From: Pedobacter hiemivivus
GTDB taxonomy: Bacteria; Bacteroidota; Bacteroidia; Sphingobacteriales; Sphingobacteriaceae
NCBI RefSeq assembly: GCF_004331685.1
Contig: NZ_SJSM01000010.1
Location: forward strand, 1 to 64,000
Direction: 5' to 3'
Length of the DNA stretch: 64,000 bases
Positions 37,902 to 47,262 of this stretch are shown here, piece by piece. Position numbers and translations under genes: made by a program. Under the pieces are notes generated by a model. It made no database searches. It was not told the DNA's origin and worked only from the letters and a program-made list of their open reading frames with translations. The stretch's first letter is position 1; the number at the start of each line of letters is the position of its first letter.

Positions 37902-38180
37902 TCACATCACGTCATGGATCGTAAAATCGATTGATTTTCCTTTGATGAGTAGGGTAATCGGGCATTTAAGCCCAGGTATACCCATGCTTTGAACAGGAAA
38001 CCTTTTTCCATTCTCGCGGTAATAGGGAGTTCCAGACTCCACGTCAAGTACGGCGGTGCCGGATGCTCTGATCCGGTCAATCCGGTCGAATATTTTTTTC
38101 ATACTTTTTCTAATTGGTTTATCCGATGTCTGAATAGCCTGTTTTGGAATTGACACAGAAAGATTCAACGGTTTACTCAA
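37902..38180 (-). CDS. Small protein of unknown function
   Basis: 92 residues, no signal or membrane segment. The C-terminal half alternates strands (YYRENGKRFPVQSMGIPGLKC) and the N-terminal part is basic. It lies 35 bases upstream of the methylase on the same strand, hence is probably co-transcribed with it. No family recognised. Confidence 0.5.
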   Translation of the reverse strand: MSKPLNLSVSIPKQAIQTSDKPIRKSMKKIFDRIDRIRASGTAVLDVESGTPYYRENGKRFPVQSMGIPGLKCPITLLIKGKSIDFTIHDVM

Positions 38181-38250
38181 ACCATCGATTGAACCTATTC
38201 CAGTGTATTTATCAACTTATGAACCAGTTGAATGGATTAATATAGAGGTA

Positions 38251-38571
38251 TCAAAATAGGCTCATCTGATGGCCTGGCGCTGGAGGTTTGTATCCGTTTT
38301 CAATAGCCAAGCATTCACCTATGCCGATGACGAGTTCCTCTATGGAACTGTAAGCAGTGTCCTTTAATAATTCCGTATGAAAGAAATGAGACCGGTAACC
38401 TGTTTCACTAATGATATGGAAGTCAGAGCAGTATTCTATATGGCTGACCAGTGGATCTGCCTGATCCTTGCCCTTATATTCAGGCCAGTAAAAGGTATAG
38501 TTCACCTGTACTGGCAGCCCGAATACTTTTATATCCAGACTGGTAGTTTGTTTAAAATGTTCCGGGATCAT
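38251..38571 (-). CDS. Hypothetical accessory protein
   Basis: 106 residues. A beta-rich start (LDIKVFGLPVQVNYTFYW) and a helical end (SSIEELVIGIGECLAIENGYKP). It ends in QMSLF, close to the QLSLF-type clamp-binding peptide of DNA-replication proteins; this is suggestive only. It is nine bases downstream of the next gene in a leftward operon. No known family. Confidence 0.5.
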   Translation of the reverse strand: MIPEHFKQTTSLDIKVFGLPVQVNYTFYWPEYKGKDQADPLVSHIEYCSDFHIISETGYRSHFFHTELLKDTAYSSIEELVIGIGECLAIENGYKPPAPGHQMSLF

Positions 38572-38580
38572 GATATCGTT

Positions 38581-39228
38581 TTAAAAGTTTAGTTCATGCC
38601 TATGCAATTCCAAAAAGGAATTAAATCCCACTCTCGGCTTAAAGGTTCGGATCCCCGAACGCAGGCCACTAAATTGCTGGAAACGATGCAAGGAAAATTC
38701 CTTTTCAGGGATCCAGAATACCTTATCAAAATAATTACACATCATATTGTCGCTTCGCAAATAGAAACTCGCATCCCTATTTTTAGACCATAAGGCTAGT
38801 TTACAATCCAGAGTACGCCCAATAAGGTCATTGTCCAAAACGGTGAATATTCTTGCATTTGGAAAGCATAGCTGCAATTGTTTTATCTGCCCAGCGGAGG
38901 GAAATAATCCCAGGGGAGTAAAGGCACTACTGCCCGGCCTCTCTAGCCAGTTTGTGTGCAGATTACAAAAACAAAGGACTTCCATAGCCGAATAAAAAAG
39001 AAAATGATGCTTAACCATTACCGGATCAGACACACCTGCAGGGCATAGCCCTGCGGGTGTGTGGAAATCAGGAGAAGTAAAATGTAATTCTCCTTCAGTT
39101 ATTCCGTTTAGCCAGGGAGCAAAAAAATCTTGCACCTGCGGATTTAGGCTTTTTATATCCAGTAATGCCACCTTATCGGGAGCCACTTCGACCATAGCCG
39201 CGCTTATAGTCATTTTTGCGCTCATCAT
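38581..39228 (-). CDS. Toprim-like hypothetical protein
   Basis: 215 residues. The middle segment ARIFTVLDNDLIGRTLDCKLALW has a DxD-like pair followed by glycine, the spacing seen in Toprim domains of element-encoded primase-like proteins, but the first glutamate motif is not obvious. Methionine and aromatic content is high. It overlaps the end of the upstream DUF4099-like gene by 56 bases, and a later in-frame ATG at 39195 would shorten that overlap. Function unproven. Confidence 0.5.
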   Translation of the reverse strand: MMSAKMTISAAMVEVAPDKVALLDIKSLNPQVQDFFAPWLNGITEGELHFTSPDFHTPAGLCPAGVSDPVMVKHHFLFYSAMEVLCFCNLHTNWLERPGSSAFTPLGLFPSAGQIKQLQLCFPNARIFTVLDNDLIGRTLDCKLALWSKNRDASFYLRSDNMMCNYFDKVFWIPEKEFSLHRFQQFSGLRSGIRTFKPRVGFNSFLELHRHELNF

Positions 39229-39976
39229 CTGGTGCCTGTGTCAATTTTATTTCGTCCTTAGCACGGGTGCTATCCTTCATTTCTTTAAGCGCCTGCTCAT
39301 AACCCTTCGTGTATTGACTTTTTTGTTCCTCTCTATTAGCTACAAGATTACGGATGCCTGTAATTAGCAAGTAAGAAATCCCACCGTCCAACAATACAGA
39401 TAAGATCAATACTTGCCTATCGGACAGCATCCCATTACGCTCGGATGCCCGATGTTGCACCCTTGTGCCGTCCTCTAGTTGAACAACATTTCCAGATTTG
39501 TAATTTTGCTTATCTTCTGGAGTCAACTGCTGTCCATTTATTTTTTCGGGTGGCTCTACACCGTTTGGATCGTAGCTTATGAATTCCCTAGTCTGCGCAT
39601 CATACTCGATAATTAAGGTTTTCTTTTTCACAGGCTCTAAATCAACCTGCTTGGACACATTAGCAATTTTCCCACTGGTCAAAAGTTCAACCTCACTTTT
39701 ATCTAACAACTCATGTCCAACGGCTTGTTTATAGATGGGATGGAGATTTAGAGAAACGCTCCCATCAGGGTGACGTTGGAGTGAAAGTTTGGCATCCAGC
39801 TGCTGAATATGGAATGCTTCTGTCCTGAGATTCTGTATACTGACCAAATCAGTACGGCGACCAGCCAACAGTGCGGAAAGATCTTCGGCACCGAGAGCGA
39901 GTTTTCCGTCATTGTACAGTCCGATTTTCTGCAAATCGTTGATCGGCAGTTCTTTTTCTTCAAATAATGGTTTCAT
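39173..39976 (-). CDS. DUF4099/DUF3945-like mobile-element protein
   Basis: 267 residues from the ATG giving MKPLFEEKELP; the frame is open further upstream, but that part overlaps ardC and is not protein-like. The N-terminal LPINDLQKIGLYNDGKL..LLAGRRTDLV segment resembles the DUF4099 type, and a helical, charged C-terminus (from about 215) includes one hydrophobic stretch (ILSVLLDGGISYLLITGI). Such proteins accompany ArdC-like and primase genes in Bacteroidota elements; biochemical role unknown. Start is inferred. Confidence 0.65.
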   Translation of the reverse strand: MKPLFEEKELPINDLQKIGLYNDGKLALGAEDLSALLAGRRTDLVSIQNLRTEAFHIQQLDAKLSLQRHPDGSVSLNLHPIYKQAVGHELLDKSEVELLTSGKIANVSKQVDLEPVKKKTLIIEYDAQTREFISYDPNGVEPPEKINGQQLTPEDKQNYKSGNVVQLEDGTRVQHRASERNGMLSDRQVLILSVLLDGGISYLLITGIRNLVANREEQKSQYTKGYEQALKEMKDSTRAKDEIKLTQAPDDERKNDYKRGYGRSGSR

Positions 39977-39992
39977 AAAATTGGAGTTAATG

Positions 39993-41225
39993 TTAACGTT
40001 TAGTACCATAAGCCGCGACTGTTTCTGCTTCTTGCAGCAGTTGTTGAGGTTCTGGCCGGACCTGAGCAGGTACAACTGGTGTCCTTAGTGTTTCTTGTTT
40101 GGCAGAAATAAGTGAATTGTACAAACCATCCGACTTAGATAGCACGAAAGTATTGCCCGACATCATGTCCTCCATACGCATTCTACCTTGTTTGATGTGG
40201 CCTAATACCTTGTACACTGTATCCTTATAGGGTATTTCGTCACCCATAGAAAGCGATTTCGCCTGTGTAACGCTTTTTTCACTTAAAGGATCTGTAAGAA
40301 CTTGCTCTGTTTTAAGTTCTCTCTTACGCTCCAGTTCCATGAGGTAGCCGAATATTTTTTCTGCATCAGCCGCTGCTGCATGAATTTCAAAGGGAGTATC
40401 CGTCAACATCTTAATCCAACTTTCAACGTAAGCTGTATGCTGGCCAGGATCATGACCAATACGCAATTCCTGACCAATCAATAGTGAAGCGATTTCCGCC
40501 CTTAATTCCTCTCTTGCATAATCTTCTGTACCGAATCGATTCATTATCGAACGATCCAGTCTGCTGGTGTGGCCAGTCCAATGACCAAGTTCATGAAGCA
40601 AAGTGGCGTAGTATTTATCTGGTGCATCAAACTGTTCCCTTATTGGCATAGTTATCTGATCACGGACAGGACTGTAAAATGCGCGATCACCTGCTTTGTG
40701 TTCTATTGCAGCACCAGAGCTTGTAATCAACTGTTCTGCTCGATCAAGCGGATCCCAACCCAGGCTTGTAATCTCTGGTTGCTTTAACGGCACCAATCCA
40801 TCTACTTGTGCAGCATTAAATACCCATGCACTGGTAATGATTGGTTTGGAAAGTTTAACCTGAACCTTTAAGGGCTTTCCTTGCCCGTCAAGCATGGGCT
40901 TACCTTGTTCATCTCTTTTGGTTAAAAGGTCTGTCAGTTTCACAAACTGGATCAAAGATCCTTTCTCTCCTTTTTTTACTTTCCAATCCTGCGATGCAGC
41001 CTGATTAAAGGTCATCCATCGCGGATCCTCATATTTGGCCATCAATAAAGACATCGTATTGATGCCTTTATAACGGTTGCCGGTAACAGCATTATAAGGT
41101 AATTCAAATGAAGGCAGGTTACTACTATTCCAAGGTTTTTGCCAGGGAGCAGTTCCCTCCTTCAACTGTTCAATTAATTTTTCTGCTACTTGAACGTGTA
41201 GAGGTTTAGTCTTTTCAATTGCCAT
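39993..41225 (-). CDS. ArdC-like antirestriction / zincin-like protein
   Basis: 410 residues from the ATG giving MAIEKTKPLHVQ. The N-terminal domain (about 1-145) is the ArdC single-strand-DNA-binding type (WQKPWNSSNLPSFELPYNAVTGNRYKGIN). The second domain is a zincin with HELGHWTGH, the HExxH starting at residue 211, and a later glutamate in REELRAEIAS. ArdC-type proteins protect incoming conjugative DNA against restriction. A C-terminal regulatory-like strand region (about 330-385) follows. It overlaps the small acidic gene upstream by 11 bases. Confidence 0.88.
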   Translation of the reverse strand: MAIEKTKPLHVQVAEKLIEQLKEGTAPWQKPWNSSNLPSFELPYNAVTGNRYKGINTMSLLMAKYEDPRWMTFNQAASQDWKVKKGEKGSLIQFVKLTDLLTKRDEQGKPMLDGQGKPLKVQVKLSKPIITSAWVFNAAQVDGLVPLKQPEITSLGWDPLDRAEQLITSSGAAIEHKAGDRAFYSPVRDQITMPIREQFDAPDKYYATLLHELGHWTGHTSRLDRSIMNRFGTEDYAREELRAEIASLLIGQELRIGHDPGQHTAYVESWIKMLTDTPFEIHAAAADAEKIFGYLMELERKRELKTEQVLTDPLSEKSVTQAKSLSMGDEIPYKDTVYKVLGHIKQGRMRMEDMMSGNTFVLSKSDGLYNSLISAKQETLRTPVVPAQVRPEPQQLLQEAETVAAYGTKR

Positions 41226-41385
41226 GATCGTCCTCCTCTCTGATTTCATCCTCGGGAAATTCATCGGCGTAATCCGCCCCATATACTGCAGCTTCCGCAG
41301 CAGTCAGTTCCTGATCTTCACCATCGGCGAGAAGCTGGAGTTTATACGCCAGCGAACGCTTTGTCCGGTTTAAATTCTGATTCAT
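41215..41385 (-). CDS. Small acidic protein
   Basis: 56 residues, starting MNQNLNRTKRSLAY. It has a basic head and a very acidic tail (EFPEDEIREEDDHGN). Its stop overlaps the start of the ArdC-like gene (ATGGCAATTGA), so it is probably translationally coupled and may be a small partner of that protein. No family recognised. Confidence 0.5.
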   Translation of the reverse strand: MNQNLNRTKRSLAYKLQLLADGEDQELTAAEAAVYGADYADEFPEDEIREEDDHGN

Positions 41386-41416
41386 AATGATCTTTTTTGT
41401 GATTGCTTGGCACCGC

Positions 41417-42046
41417 CTAATCGGCAAGCCTTTTTAAAAAATGTAATGGATGGATATAAGTTCCATCCGTTTTAATGCTGAAATGCAAGTGTTCTCCGGT
41501 GGCCCGGCCTGTAGATCCGCTTATGCCTATTACCTGGGCAGCATCAACTGCCTGTCCGGCTCTAACTATGATAAGGGATAGATGCCCATAGATACTTTCT
41601 ACCACTCCGTGTTCGATGCGGATAAAATTTCCAAGTATGGGATTAAATCCGGTTTCATTGACAATGCCCTTTAGGACAGAATAAATGGGTTCTGATCTCG
41701 CAGACAAGTCAACTCCTTTATGAAAATCTGCTTTTCCGGTTACGGGGTGCCTGCGCCAGCCAAATGAAGAAGTCAGTTGCAAATTTTTCAATGGCATACA
41801 GAACAGGAAATCCTTAGCTATTTTAACCGAAGTGTCCCTGGGTTGTGTCGATAAGAGAATCAAGGTTGCATCTTTTGTGGCAAGGGTAGTAAACGGCTTT
41901 AAAGCTTTAGAATGATAAAGATTTACACTTTTACTGCGGGCGGAGATTCCAGCTGTGTTGAATACTTGTGTATTTCCACTTAGAGGAATCAATCCTGTAA
42001 AGGAAAATATGCAAATCGCACACTTAACGATGTAATGCAGAAACAT
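41417..42046 (-). CDS. Exported M23-family peptidoglycan endopeptidase
   Basis: 209 residues. An N-terminal hydrophobic segment serves as a signal. The M23/LytM fold covers about residues 85-205, with metal ligands in HKGVDLSAR and GEHLHFSI (HxH) and SIYGHLS. It probably opens the cell wall locally for the conjugation apparatus, as such hydrolases do in other transfer systems. It is closely followed by the transfer genes on the same strand. Confidence 0.88.
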   Translation of the reverse strand: MFLHYIVKCAICIFSFTGLIPLSGNTQVFNTAGISARSKSVNLYHSKALKPFTTLATKDATLILLSTQPRDTSVKIAKDFLFCMPLKNLQLTSSFGWRRHPVTGKADFHKGVDLSARSEPIYSVLKGIVNETGFNPILGNFIRIEHGVVESIYGHLSLIIVRAGQAVDAAQVIGISGSTGRATGEHLHFSIKTDGTYIHPLHFLKRLAD

Positions 42047-42048
42047 CG

Positions 42049-42477
42049 CTAACGTCCTATGCCAACCTGCTGTTGGACTTCAATTTCCTTTTCCATGACC
42101 AGTGCCATTTTATCTTGTAGGGAAACCGTCCCATACTCCAGGGTCTGTTTATTGGCTATAACCATTTCCAAGGCCTCTTTTAATTGATTTGGACTGCCAT
42201 TTTCAAGAAGCATACTTACCCGAAGCAGGGTCTTGAAATCCTGGACTTCCATTTGTTTAACATCAGTCAGCAAATCCCTATAAAGATCATTATGGGGTCT
42301 AAGCACTAACAACGCTTCTGTAGCGTAAAGGGCAACAGGAGTATTGCCAAAGCCCACACGGATAACATTATTGTTTAAGTCAGCACTAGTAATCATGCCG
42401 ATTTGACCCTGCCGTTTTGCAGGATCCGTGGTTAGTTCTGGATGTACCAGAACCAGTGTACCAGTTAAATCTTCCAT
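42049..42477 (-). CDS. Hypothetical protein with SH3-like start
   Basis: 142 residues. The first half (LTGTLVLVHPELTTDPAKRQGQIGMITSAD...VGFGNTPVALY) resembles a small SH3-like or KOW-like barrel; the second half is helical. No membrane segment. It lies just left of the coupling protein gene and two bases right of the endopeptidase gene. Function unknown. Confidence 0.5.
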   Translation of the reverse strand: MEDLTGTLVLVHPELTTDPAKRQGQIGMITSADLNNNVIRVGFGNTPVALYATEALLVLRPHNDLYRDLLTDVKQMEVQDFKTLLRVSMLLENGSPNQLKEALEMVIANKQTLEYGTVSLQDKMALVMEKEIEVQQQVGIGR

Positions 42478-42530
42478 ACGATTTTGGATTTTTATGAATA
42501 AGAAATTGGGTTAAGGCTGAAGCTTGCCTG

Positions 42531-44567
42531 TTATTTGGAGCTAGGTTTCATTGAACCTTTGGCGGGGGGCACTACTGCAGGAGCCGCGGTAGACTTAAAC
42601 TTTAGAATAATGTTTTGCACTTCTGTATTGATCCGATAATAATTCTGGAGCAGCACTTCATCCTTTCGACCTTTGAAATCATAGAATGTCGGTAATTCAC
42701 GATAGGCTTCTTCCTCCTTCTTAATCGCTTGGAGATCCAGATTTATCCGGCAGTGGACGGCAGAAGTTTCAAACTGCCCGGTATATTTTTCAACTGCGTC
42801 CGCCGCGAGCAGACCTACCATTTCACCAGCTTTGAGAGAAGCGATTTTTCCTGCGGGAATAAGTGGTTCTAGTTTCTCGTTGATGGAAATAGAGGTTTTT
42901 GTCCGATCAATTGACAAGCTTTCACTTACCTGTTTTACTTTGCCGAATAAACGCTCCAGCCATTCGAGTGTATCCTTGTTTTGCACAGACCCTGACAACA
43001 CATTGCCTACAACTGAGGTAAGGGTAGCGGCTGTTTCCTTCCCATATTGTTGTTGCAGTTGCTGAATTGATTGAATTCCTAACAATAATGCCACAAGATT
43101 GGATCTCGCCTGGGCTATCAATACTTCGGCCTTATGGATATACAAACTTGGAGCTTCGTCAATAATGATTCCCAATGGCAAATTGCCTTTAGTGTTAACT
43201 AGTTTAGTAATCCTGTTCAGTACAACCGAATAGCATGAGGAATTGATGCTCTGCGTACTGGGATCATTTGCTAAAACTAATACAGCAGGATGTTTTGGGT
43301 CACTGACCTTAAGTTCAAAATCATCACCTGAGAACACCCAAAAGGTTTCTTTAGTTGCTATGCGACTAATGAAAATCTTTAGCGTGCCTACCTGCCCTTC
43401 GAGCTGATCAAATGCTTTTGCCTTGAACGCAGTAACAAAGGGTGATAAAAGCGAGGTTAGTTCCTTGTTACTGAAAAGTGTGTTGAAGATCTCTTCATAG
43501 GAGCAGTTCAAAAAGGCCAGAACATGAGGGAGGCTGGAATACTTCCCCCCCTCATGTCTACTAAAGAAATAGATACAGGCAGCCAAGAAGTTAATGGCCG
43601 ATTGTGTAAAAAACTGATCACTCCCACCAGATTTATCACCTTTTTTCATCGATTCAACCAATGCCTCGGCTGTTTCGGAGGCATCCGCCAGAGTTCGCAG
43701 GTAAACACTTTTCCAGGGATTGAGACGTCGGCTTTTCTCAGGTTCATTAAGATTGATCACATGAAACTGGTAGTTACTGCACTTACCTTTTTGTTTGGCA
43801 AGCAGGTAATGATAATAAGCGACCCTGCTCAGATCAGGAAATTTTATATCGTATATACAAAGCGTAAATTGATTAGCTATCATTTGCTTAATGACCGGAA
43901 TCACGACCCCGAAGCTCTTTCCAGATCCCGGAACGCCGACCAAAATCATTCCCCTGAATAAATTCTGCAGCACTATATAACCTTTGCGAACTTTCTTCTT
44001 GTAATAAAAAAGCATGGGAATATTGACAGAGTAGGGTGTAATTTTAGGCTTAGTGGTCTGCATGAAGGATTCACCCTCAACATTCCATTTATCCTTGCCC
44101 AAGTTGGAGCTTATGATCTTTGACACATTATCCATTGCGATGTGGATGAGTATAGTTCCGGCGATACTGCAAAAGATATATCCCAGGTCATACCAACTTG
44201 TATAGTGGAATAGGTAGCTTCCAGATTTATCATAAAATCCTAAGCACCCAAACAGGAATAGCAGTCCCATCGCAAGTGGGTAAACAATGGCGTTCTTAGG
44301 GTTGAGATCTTTCTTCTTACGACTCAGCGTTCCCACCGACACCAAACAGATCAGGATCAGGGTAAACAGCTTACTGTTCAGCGGATACTGATAAATTACT
44401 ACTCTTGCCATACGTTCCATAAAATGGGAAAGACCATAATGCTGGCTTGCGGGCTGAGCGATGATCTTCGCAGCGTAAACAAAAAGAAGGATATCGAGGG
44501 CAACCGAAAGATAAATACCGAATTGCAGGAAACGATGCAGCCCCTGCTGTTCTTTGGTTTCTTCCAT
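42531..44567 (-). CDS. Type IV coupling protein (VirD4/TraD family)
   Basis: 678 residues. Four N-terminal hydrophobic segments (about 15-145) anchor it in the inner membrane. The ATPase domain carries Walker A GVPGSGKSFG at about 211-220 and Walker B GIIIDEAPSLYI near 475. It delivers the relaxase-DNA complex to the secretion channel. It lies downstream of the traN terminator, with its own likely promoter in the gap. It corresponds to the coupling protein of Bacteroidota mobilisation modules (often named MobC or TraG in those elements). Confidence 0.9.
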   Translation of the reverse strand: MEETKEQQGLHRFLQFGIYLSVALDILLFVYAAKIIAQPASQHYGLSHFMERMARVVIYQYPLNSKLFTLILICLVSVGTLSRKKKDLNPKNAIVYPLAMGLLFLFGCLGFYDKSGSYLFHYTSWYDLGYIFCSIAGTILIHIAMDNVSKIISSNLGKDKWNVEGESFMQTTKPKITPYSVNIPMLFYYKKKVRKGYIVLQNLFRGMILVGVPGSGKSFGVVIPVIKQMIANQFTLCIYDIKFPDLSRVAYYHYLLAKQKGKCSNYQFHVINLNEPEKSRRLNPWKSVYLRTLADASETAEALVESMKKGDKSGGSDQFFTQSAINFLAACIYFFSRHEGGKYSSLPHVLAFLNCSYEEIFNTLFSNKELTSLLSPFVTAFKAKAFDQLEGQVGTLKIFISRIATKETFWVFSGDDFELKVSDPKHPAVLVLANDPSTQSINSSCYSVVLNRITKLVNTKGNLPLGIIIDEAPSLYIHKAEVLIAQARSNLVALLLGIQSIQQLQQQYGKETAATLTSVVGNVLSGSVQNKDTLEWLERLFGKVKQVSESLSIDRTKTSISINEKLEPLIPAGKIASLKAGEMVGLLAADAVEKYTGQFETSAVHCRINLDLQAIKKEEEAYRELPTFYDFKGRKDEVLLQNYYRINTEVQNIILKFKSTAAPAVVPPAKGSMKPSSK

Positions 44568-44673
44568 AGGTTATATGTTTTTTAAAGACTGGAAGGGACT
44601 TCGCGATTCTTCCATGATTGGAGAGTGAATTTTGACGGAATGGCTTTGAAATCAGAGAATTTTGGGCATAAAA

Positions 44674-44697
44674 AAACCGCTACGGGTTTAGCGGTTT
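44674..44697 (-). terminator. Terminator after traN
   Basis: AAACCGCTA and TAGCGGTTT form a 9-bp stem with a 6-base loop, followed on the minus strand by TTTTTTATG. It ends the leftward transfer operon after traN. Confidence 0.75.
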
Positions 44698-44717
44698 ATT
44701 GAGATATTTATTAATTG

Positions 44718-44748
44718 TTAGTTTTCGGCGATGATCGCCGAAAACTAA
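44718..44748 (-). repeat. 31-base near-perfect palindrome between traN and the coupling-protein gene
   Basis: TTAGTTTTCGGCGAT and its exact reverse complement flank a single central G. It lies between the traN stop and the terminator at 44674. It may stabilise the 3' end of the transfer transcript, be an operator, or be a dispersed palindromic unit. A true hairpin in RNA would have a loop of three or more bases. Confidence 0.7.
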
Positions 44749-44764
44749 GCATCAAGTAAACAAC

Positions 44765-45598
44765 TTAAAACGTATCTGCTTTTAATATATCCTTATATTT
44801 TATCTGTAAGGTGATGGCTCGCCCTGAGATCTGCTTTTCAGTGAGCTCTACATTTAAGATCTTATTCTCTGGAAATGTCACCTTTTTAAGTACATATATA
44901 TTACGGTATGTTTTCTTAAATCCAGTCAGCGGATAAAGTTGCCACACGGGCTTGATCTCAATTGATTGTACGTTGGTTGCTTTGTTTATTTTCTTGTCCT
45001 CAATCTTAAAACGCATTTCATCAATATCATAAGCAAGGTTGGTTTCATTGCGGTACGTAATGTCCAGAAATACCTGATCTCCGATTGTATATACCTGATT
45101 CAGCGCTACGCTAATCCCGTATTCGTCCGACTTCCGAATTCTGTGTGAAGACCTGTTTTTTAACATGGAAAGCGCATGTACCCTCAGCTCGGGGCTAGTC
45201 AAGCTAGTAGCTGCTACGTCCAAGGGACGTATATGCTCAGGCAAGATATTGACCAGGGATGATACTGCTGTTCCCGGCAGATAGACCAACCTGTACTGGG
45301 CGATAAAGCTTTCGCCGACAATCGTAACAATGGGAGTGTTGCTGGAAAAATTATTTAAACGGGATGCTGAATCAGGTAAAATTTTTAACCTCAGTATATT
45401 GTCTACCGGGAAATCCCCTGCGATGGAGTTCGTGGAAATGTCTGCGTAACGGATCGGTTCAGGAGAAATAATGTGCAGGGAAACCTCTCTATTAATCACA
45501 ATAGAAGGCAGGTCACTGACCTGAATGGCAGCAGTCACTTGTGCGCTGAGCCTGAAGCCTGCAAACAGCAGGAAAAAAATAATAAGCATTTGTTTCAT
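44765..45598 (-). CDS. traN: Conjugative transposon protein TraN (VirB9-like)
   Basis: 277 residues with signal peptide ending LSAQ (ATG at 45598). A beta-rich periplasmic protein matching the TraN (DUF4138) layout: an early SLHIISPEPIRYADIS segment, then the YGISVALNQVYTIGDQVFLDITYRN region and KKTYRNIYVLKK. It forms part of the outer-membrane core of the conjugation channel. It overlaps none of its neighbours and follows traM directly. Confidence 0.85.
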   Translation of the reverse strand: MKQMLIIFFLLFAGFRLSAQVTAAIQVSDLPSIVINREVSLHIISPEPIRYADISTNSIAGDFPVDNILRLKILPDSASRLNNFSSNTPIVTIVGESFIAQYRLVYLPGTAVSSLVNILPEHIRPLDVAATSLTSPELRVHALSMLKNRSSHRIRKSDEYGISVALNQVYTIGDQVFLDITYRNETNLAYDIDEMRFKIEDKKINKATNVQSIEIKPVWQLYPLTGFKKTYRNIYVLKKVTFPENKILNVELTEKQISGRAITLQIKYKDILKADTF

Positions 45599-45608
45599 AT
45601 CGATAGGA

Positions 45609-46829
45609 TTAATAACTGTTTTGGTTGTTTTTGAGTTCATCCGGGTCAATCAGATAGACCAGGGAATTGTATTTGAGCTTGGCTTTATTCTGGCGTATCA
45701 TTTTACTGACTGCTGTTGTGGTGGACTGGAACATTTTCTGGATCATGCTCATGACCAACTGATTGTTATTCTCTGCTTGTTGTTGCAGAGTAATCCCCTG
45801 GCTACTATTACTTCCCAGCTCCCTGGTAAACTCTCTGAAGGCAGATGCCGGAACGTACAGTCCGGGAAGCCCATCGTGGTCATAGACTTCTAGTTTTACC
45901 GGCAGAATATTTTTACCGTTCATAATGGAGCTGACAGTCAGGCTGACCCTTTGCCCTGAGAACCCGGAAATCTGTGCATATATATAAGTACCCCTTTTGA
46001 TTAGAAAACGACCAGCCATCATATCTTCAAGCAACCGGATTCTTAATCGGGAACCAGCATACCCCGTAATGTCCTGATCAATGATGGCTGTGATCAAGGT
46101 TTCCTCCTCGCTGGCTGTAATGGTATTGAAGATTCCGGCAGAAACAGCAGATTTACTGACGGTCAGTTTCTTGCGGCCTTTGAGTTCTTTTTCCAGAAGC
46201 TCAGCATTTTTTTTCTGCTGTTGATCCGACTTATAATCCGGATCATTGGCCTTACCTATACTGTCTACAAGGGCCATCTGCTGTCGAAATAGTTGCATAG
46301 GATCCGTCTGTGCAGGACTCTGCTGACGGGGAACCGATGCAGGTGGTGGCTGATTCATTTTTGAAAGAGCAGCGGCAAGTGCCTTGTCCTGCTGGTCGTA
46401 ATTTTTTGTTCTCTTTACCACAGGTACGGCATCTGGAAAACCGCCGTAAGCTCCCGTTCGTGTCACGGGTGCTGCTACGCCATATTTCGCTTTCATCACT
46501 TTATCTATGGAATCCAGCATACGCTTTTCATGCTCATTGTATAAAGTGCCCGGAGCCTGGCCGGCGATCTGTTCTTCCTGGATCTGGCCGACCGCAGTAT
46601 AACCGTCAGACTCTTTGTATTGATTGCGATAAGCATCCAGCTTATCTGCCAGCGCTCTATTTTTGACCAGATCAGATACCCCGGCAAGGTTGACCTGCAG
46701 AGAATCCTTTCCAGCCTGTTTTGGTGTTTCCTTCCCGAAACTGCTTTTATACACATAAAAGAAAATGCACAAAAAAGGCAGCATGATTATCGGGATGACA
46801 TACTTTGGTTTTTTAAGGTCTATCTTCAT
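45609..46829 (-). CDS. traM: Conjugative transposon protein TraM (VirB10-like)
   Basis: 406 residues. A single N-terminal transmembrane helix (VIPIIMLPFLCIFFYVY) precedes a long periplasmic part with a glutamine- and proline-rich linker (about 150-215) and a C-terminal VirB10-like domain (SAGIFNTITASEEETLITAIIDQDITGYAGSRLRIRL). It spans the envelope and links the inner and outer membrane parts of the type IV secretion channel. It overlaps the small membrane protein gene upstream by 17 bases. Confidence 0.85.
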   Translation of the reverse strand: MKIDLKKPKYVIPIIMLPFLCIFFYVYKSSFGKETPKQAGKDSLQVNLAGVSDLVKNRALADKLDAYRNQYKESDGYTAVGQIQEEQIAGQAPGTLYNEHEKRMLDSIDKVMKAKYGVAAPVTRTGAYGGFPDAVPVVKRTKNYDQQDKALAAALSKMNQPPPASVPRQQSPAQTDPMQLFRQQMALVDSIGKANDPDYKSDQQQKKNAELLEKELKGRKKLTVSKSAVSAGIFNTITASEEETLITAIIDQDITGYAGSRLRIRLLEDMMAGRFLIKRGTYIYAQISGFSGQRVSLTVSSIMNGKNILPVKLEVYDHDGLPGLYVPASAFREFTRELGSNSSQGITLQQQAENNNQLVMSMIQKMFQSTTTAVSKMIRQNKAKLKYNSLVYLIDPDELKNNQNSY

Positions 46830-47262
46830 TGCTTTGTTTTTTTTGAGATTTTGCGGTATTGCGGAGGTAGTCGATGCGCTTCAGTATATGGATAACCTCA
46901 ATACTGTCCCCAGCGTTAAGTGAATCCTTGCGAGCAAGGATTCCAATTCGGTTTTGCAGAGCCGTTACCTCATTCAGCGCGCTGTAGGCACCGATCATTT
47001 CGGCGAGTCCACTTGAGCCGCCTATTGCCGTTTTGGAAAACACAGGAAGTGTCCCCGGCTTTTCACTACGCATAACAGTAAATGAAAGAATACACGATAA
47101 TAAAATCGAAATCACCATTACGGAGAAAAAAGTAAGCGGGTATTTATTCAATACATAGTGGCAGTAGAAACCGGGACGCACAAAGTACTTTCCAAGCTCC
47201 CTTTTCAGCTCAGCGCCAAGCGTGGCACCTGTGTCTTTATTGGAATGAATTTTTCTGAACAT
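46813..47262 (-). CDS. Single-helix transfer protein between TraK and TraM
   Basis: 149 residues with one transmembrane helix (about residues 45-65, LTFFSVMVISILLSCILSF) and a coiled periplasmic tail. It occupies the TraL position of CTnDOT-type operons but its sequence does not allow a firm name. It overlaps traK by 26 bases and traM by 17. Confidence 0.6.
   Translation of the reverse strand: MFRKIHSNKDTGATLGAELKRELGKYFVRPGFYCHYVLNKYPLTFFSVMVISILLSCILSFTVMRSEKPGTLPVFSKTAIGGSSGLAEMIGAYSALNEVTALQNRIGILARKDSLNAGDSIEVIHILKRIDYLRNTAKSQKKQSNEDRP

Noticed and set aside
44568-44764. Gap between traN and the coupling-protein gene as oriT
   Set aside because: Its hairpins look like transcript ends, and oriT is expected nearer the relaxase genes at 56647-58306.
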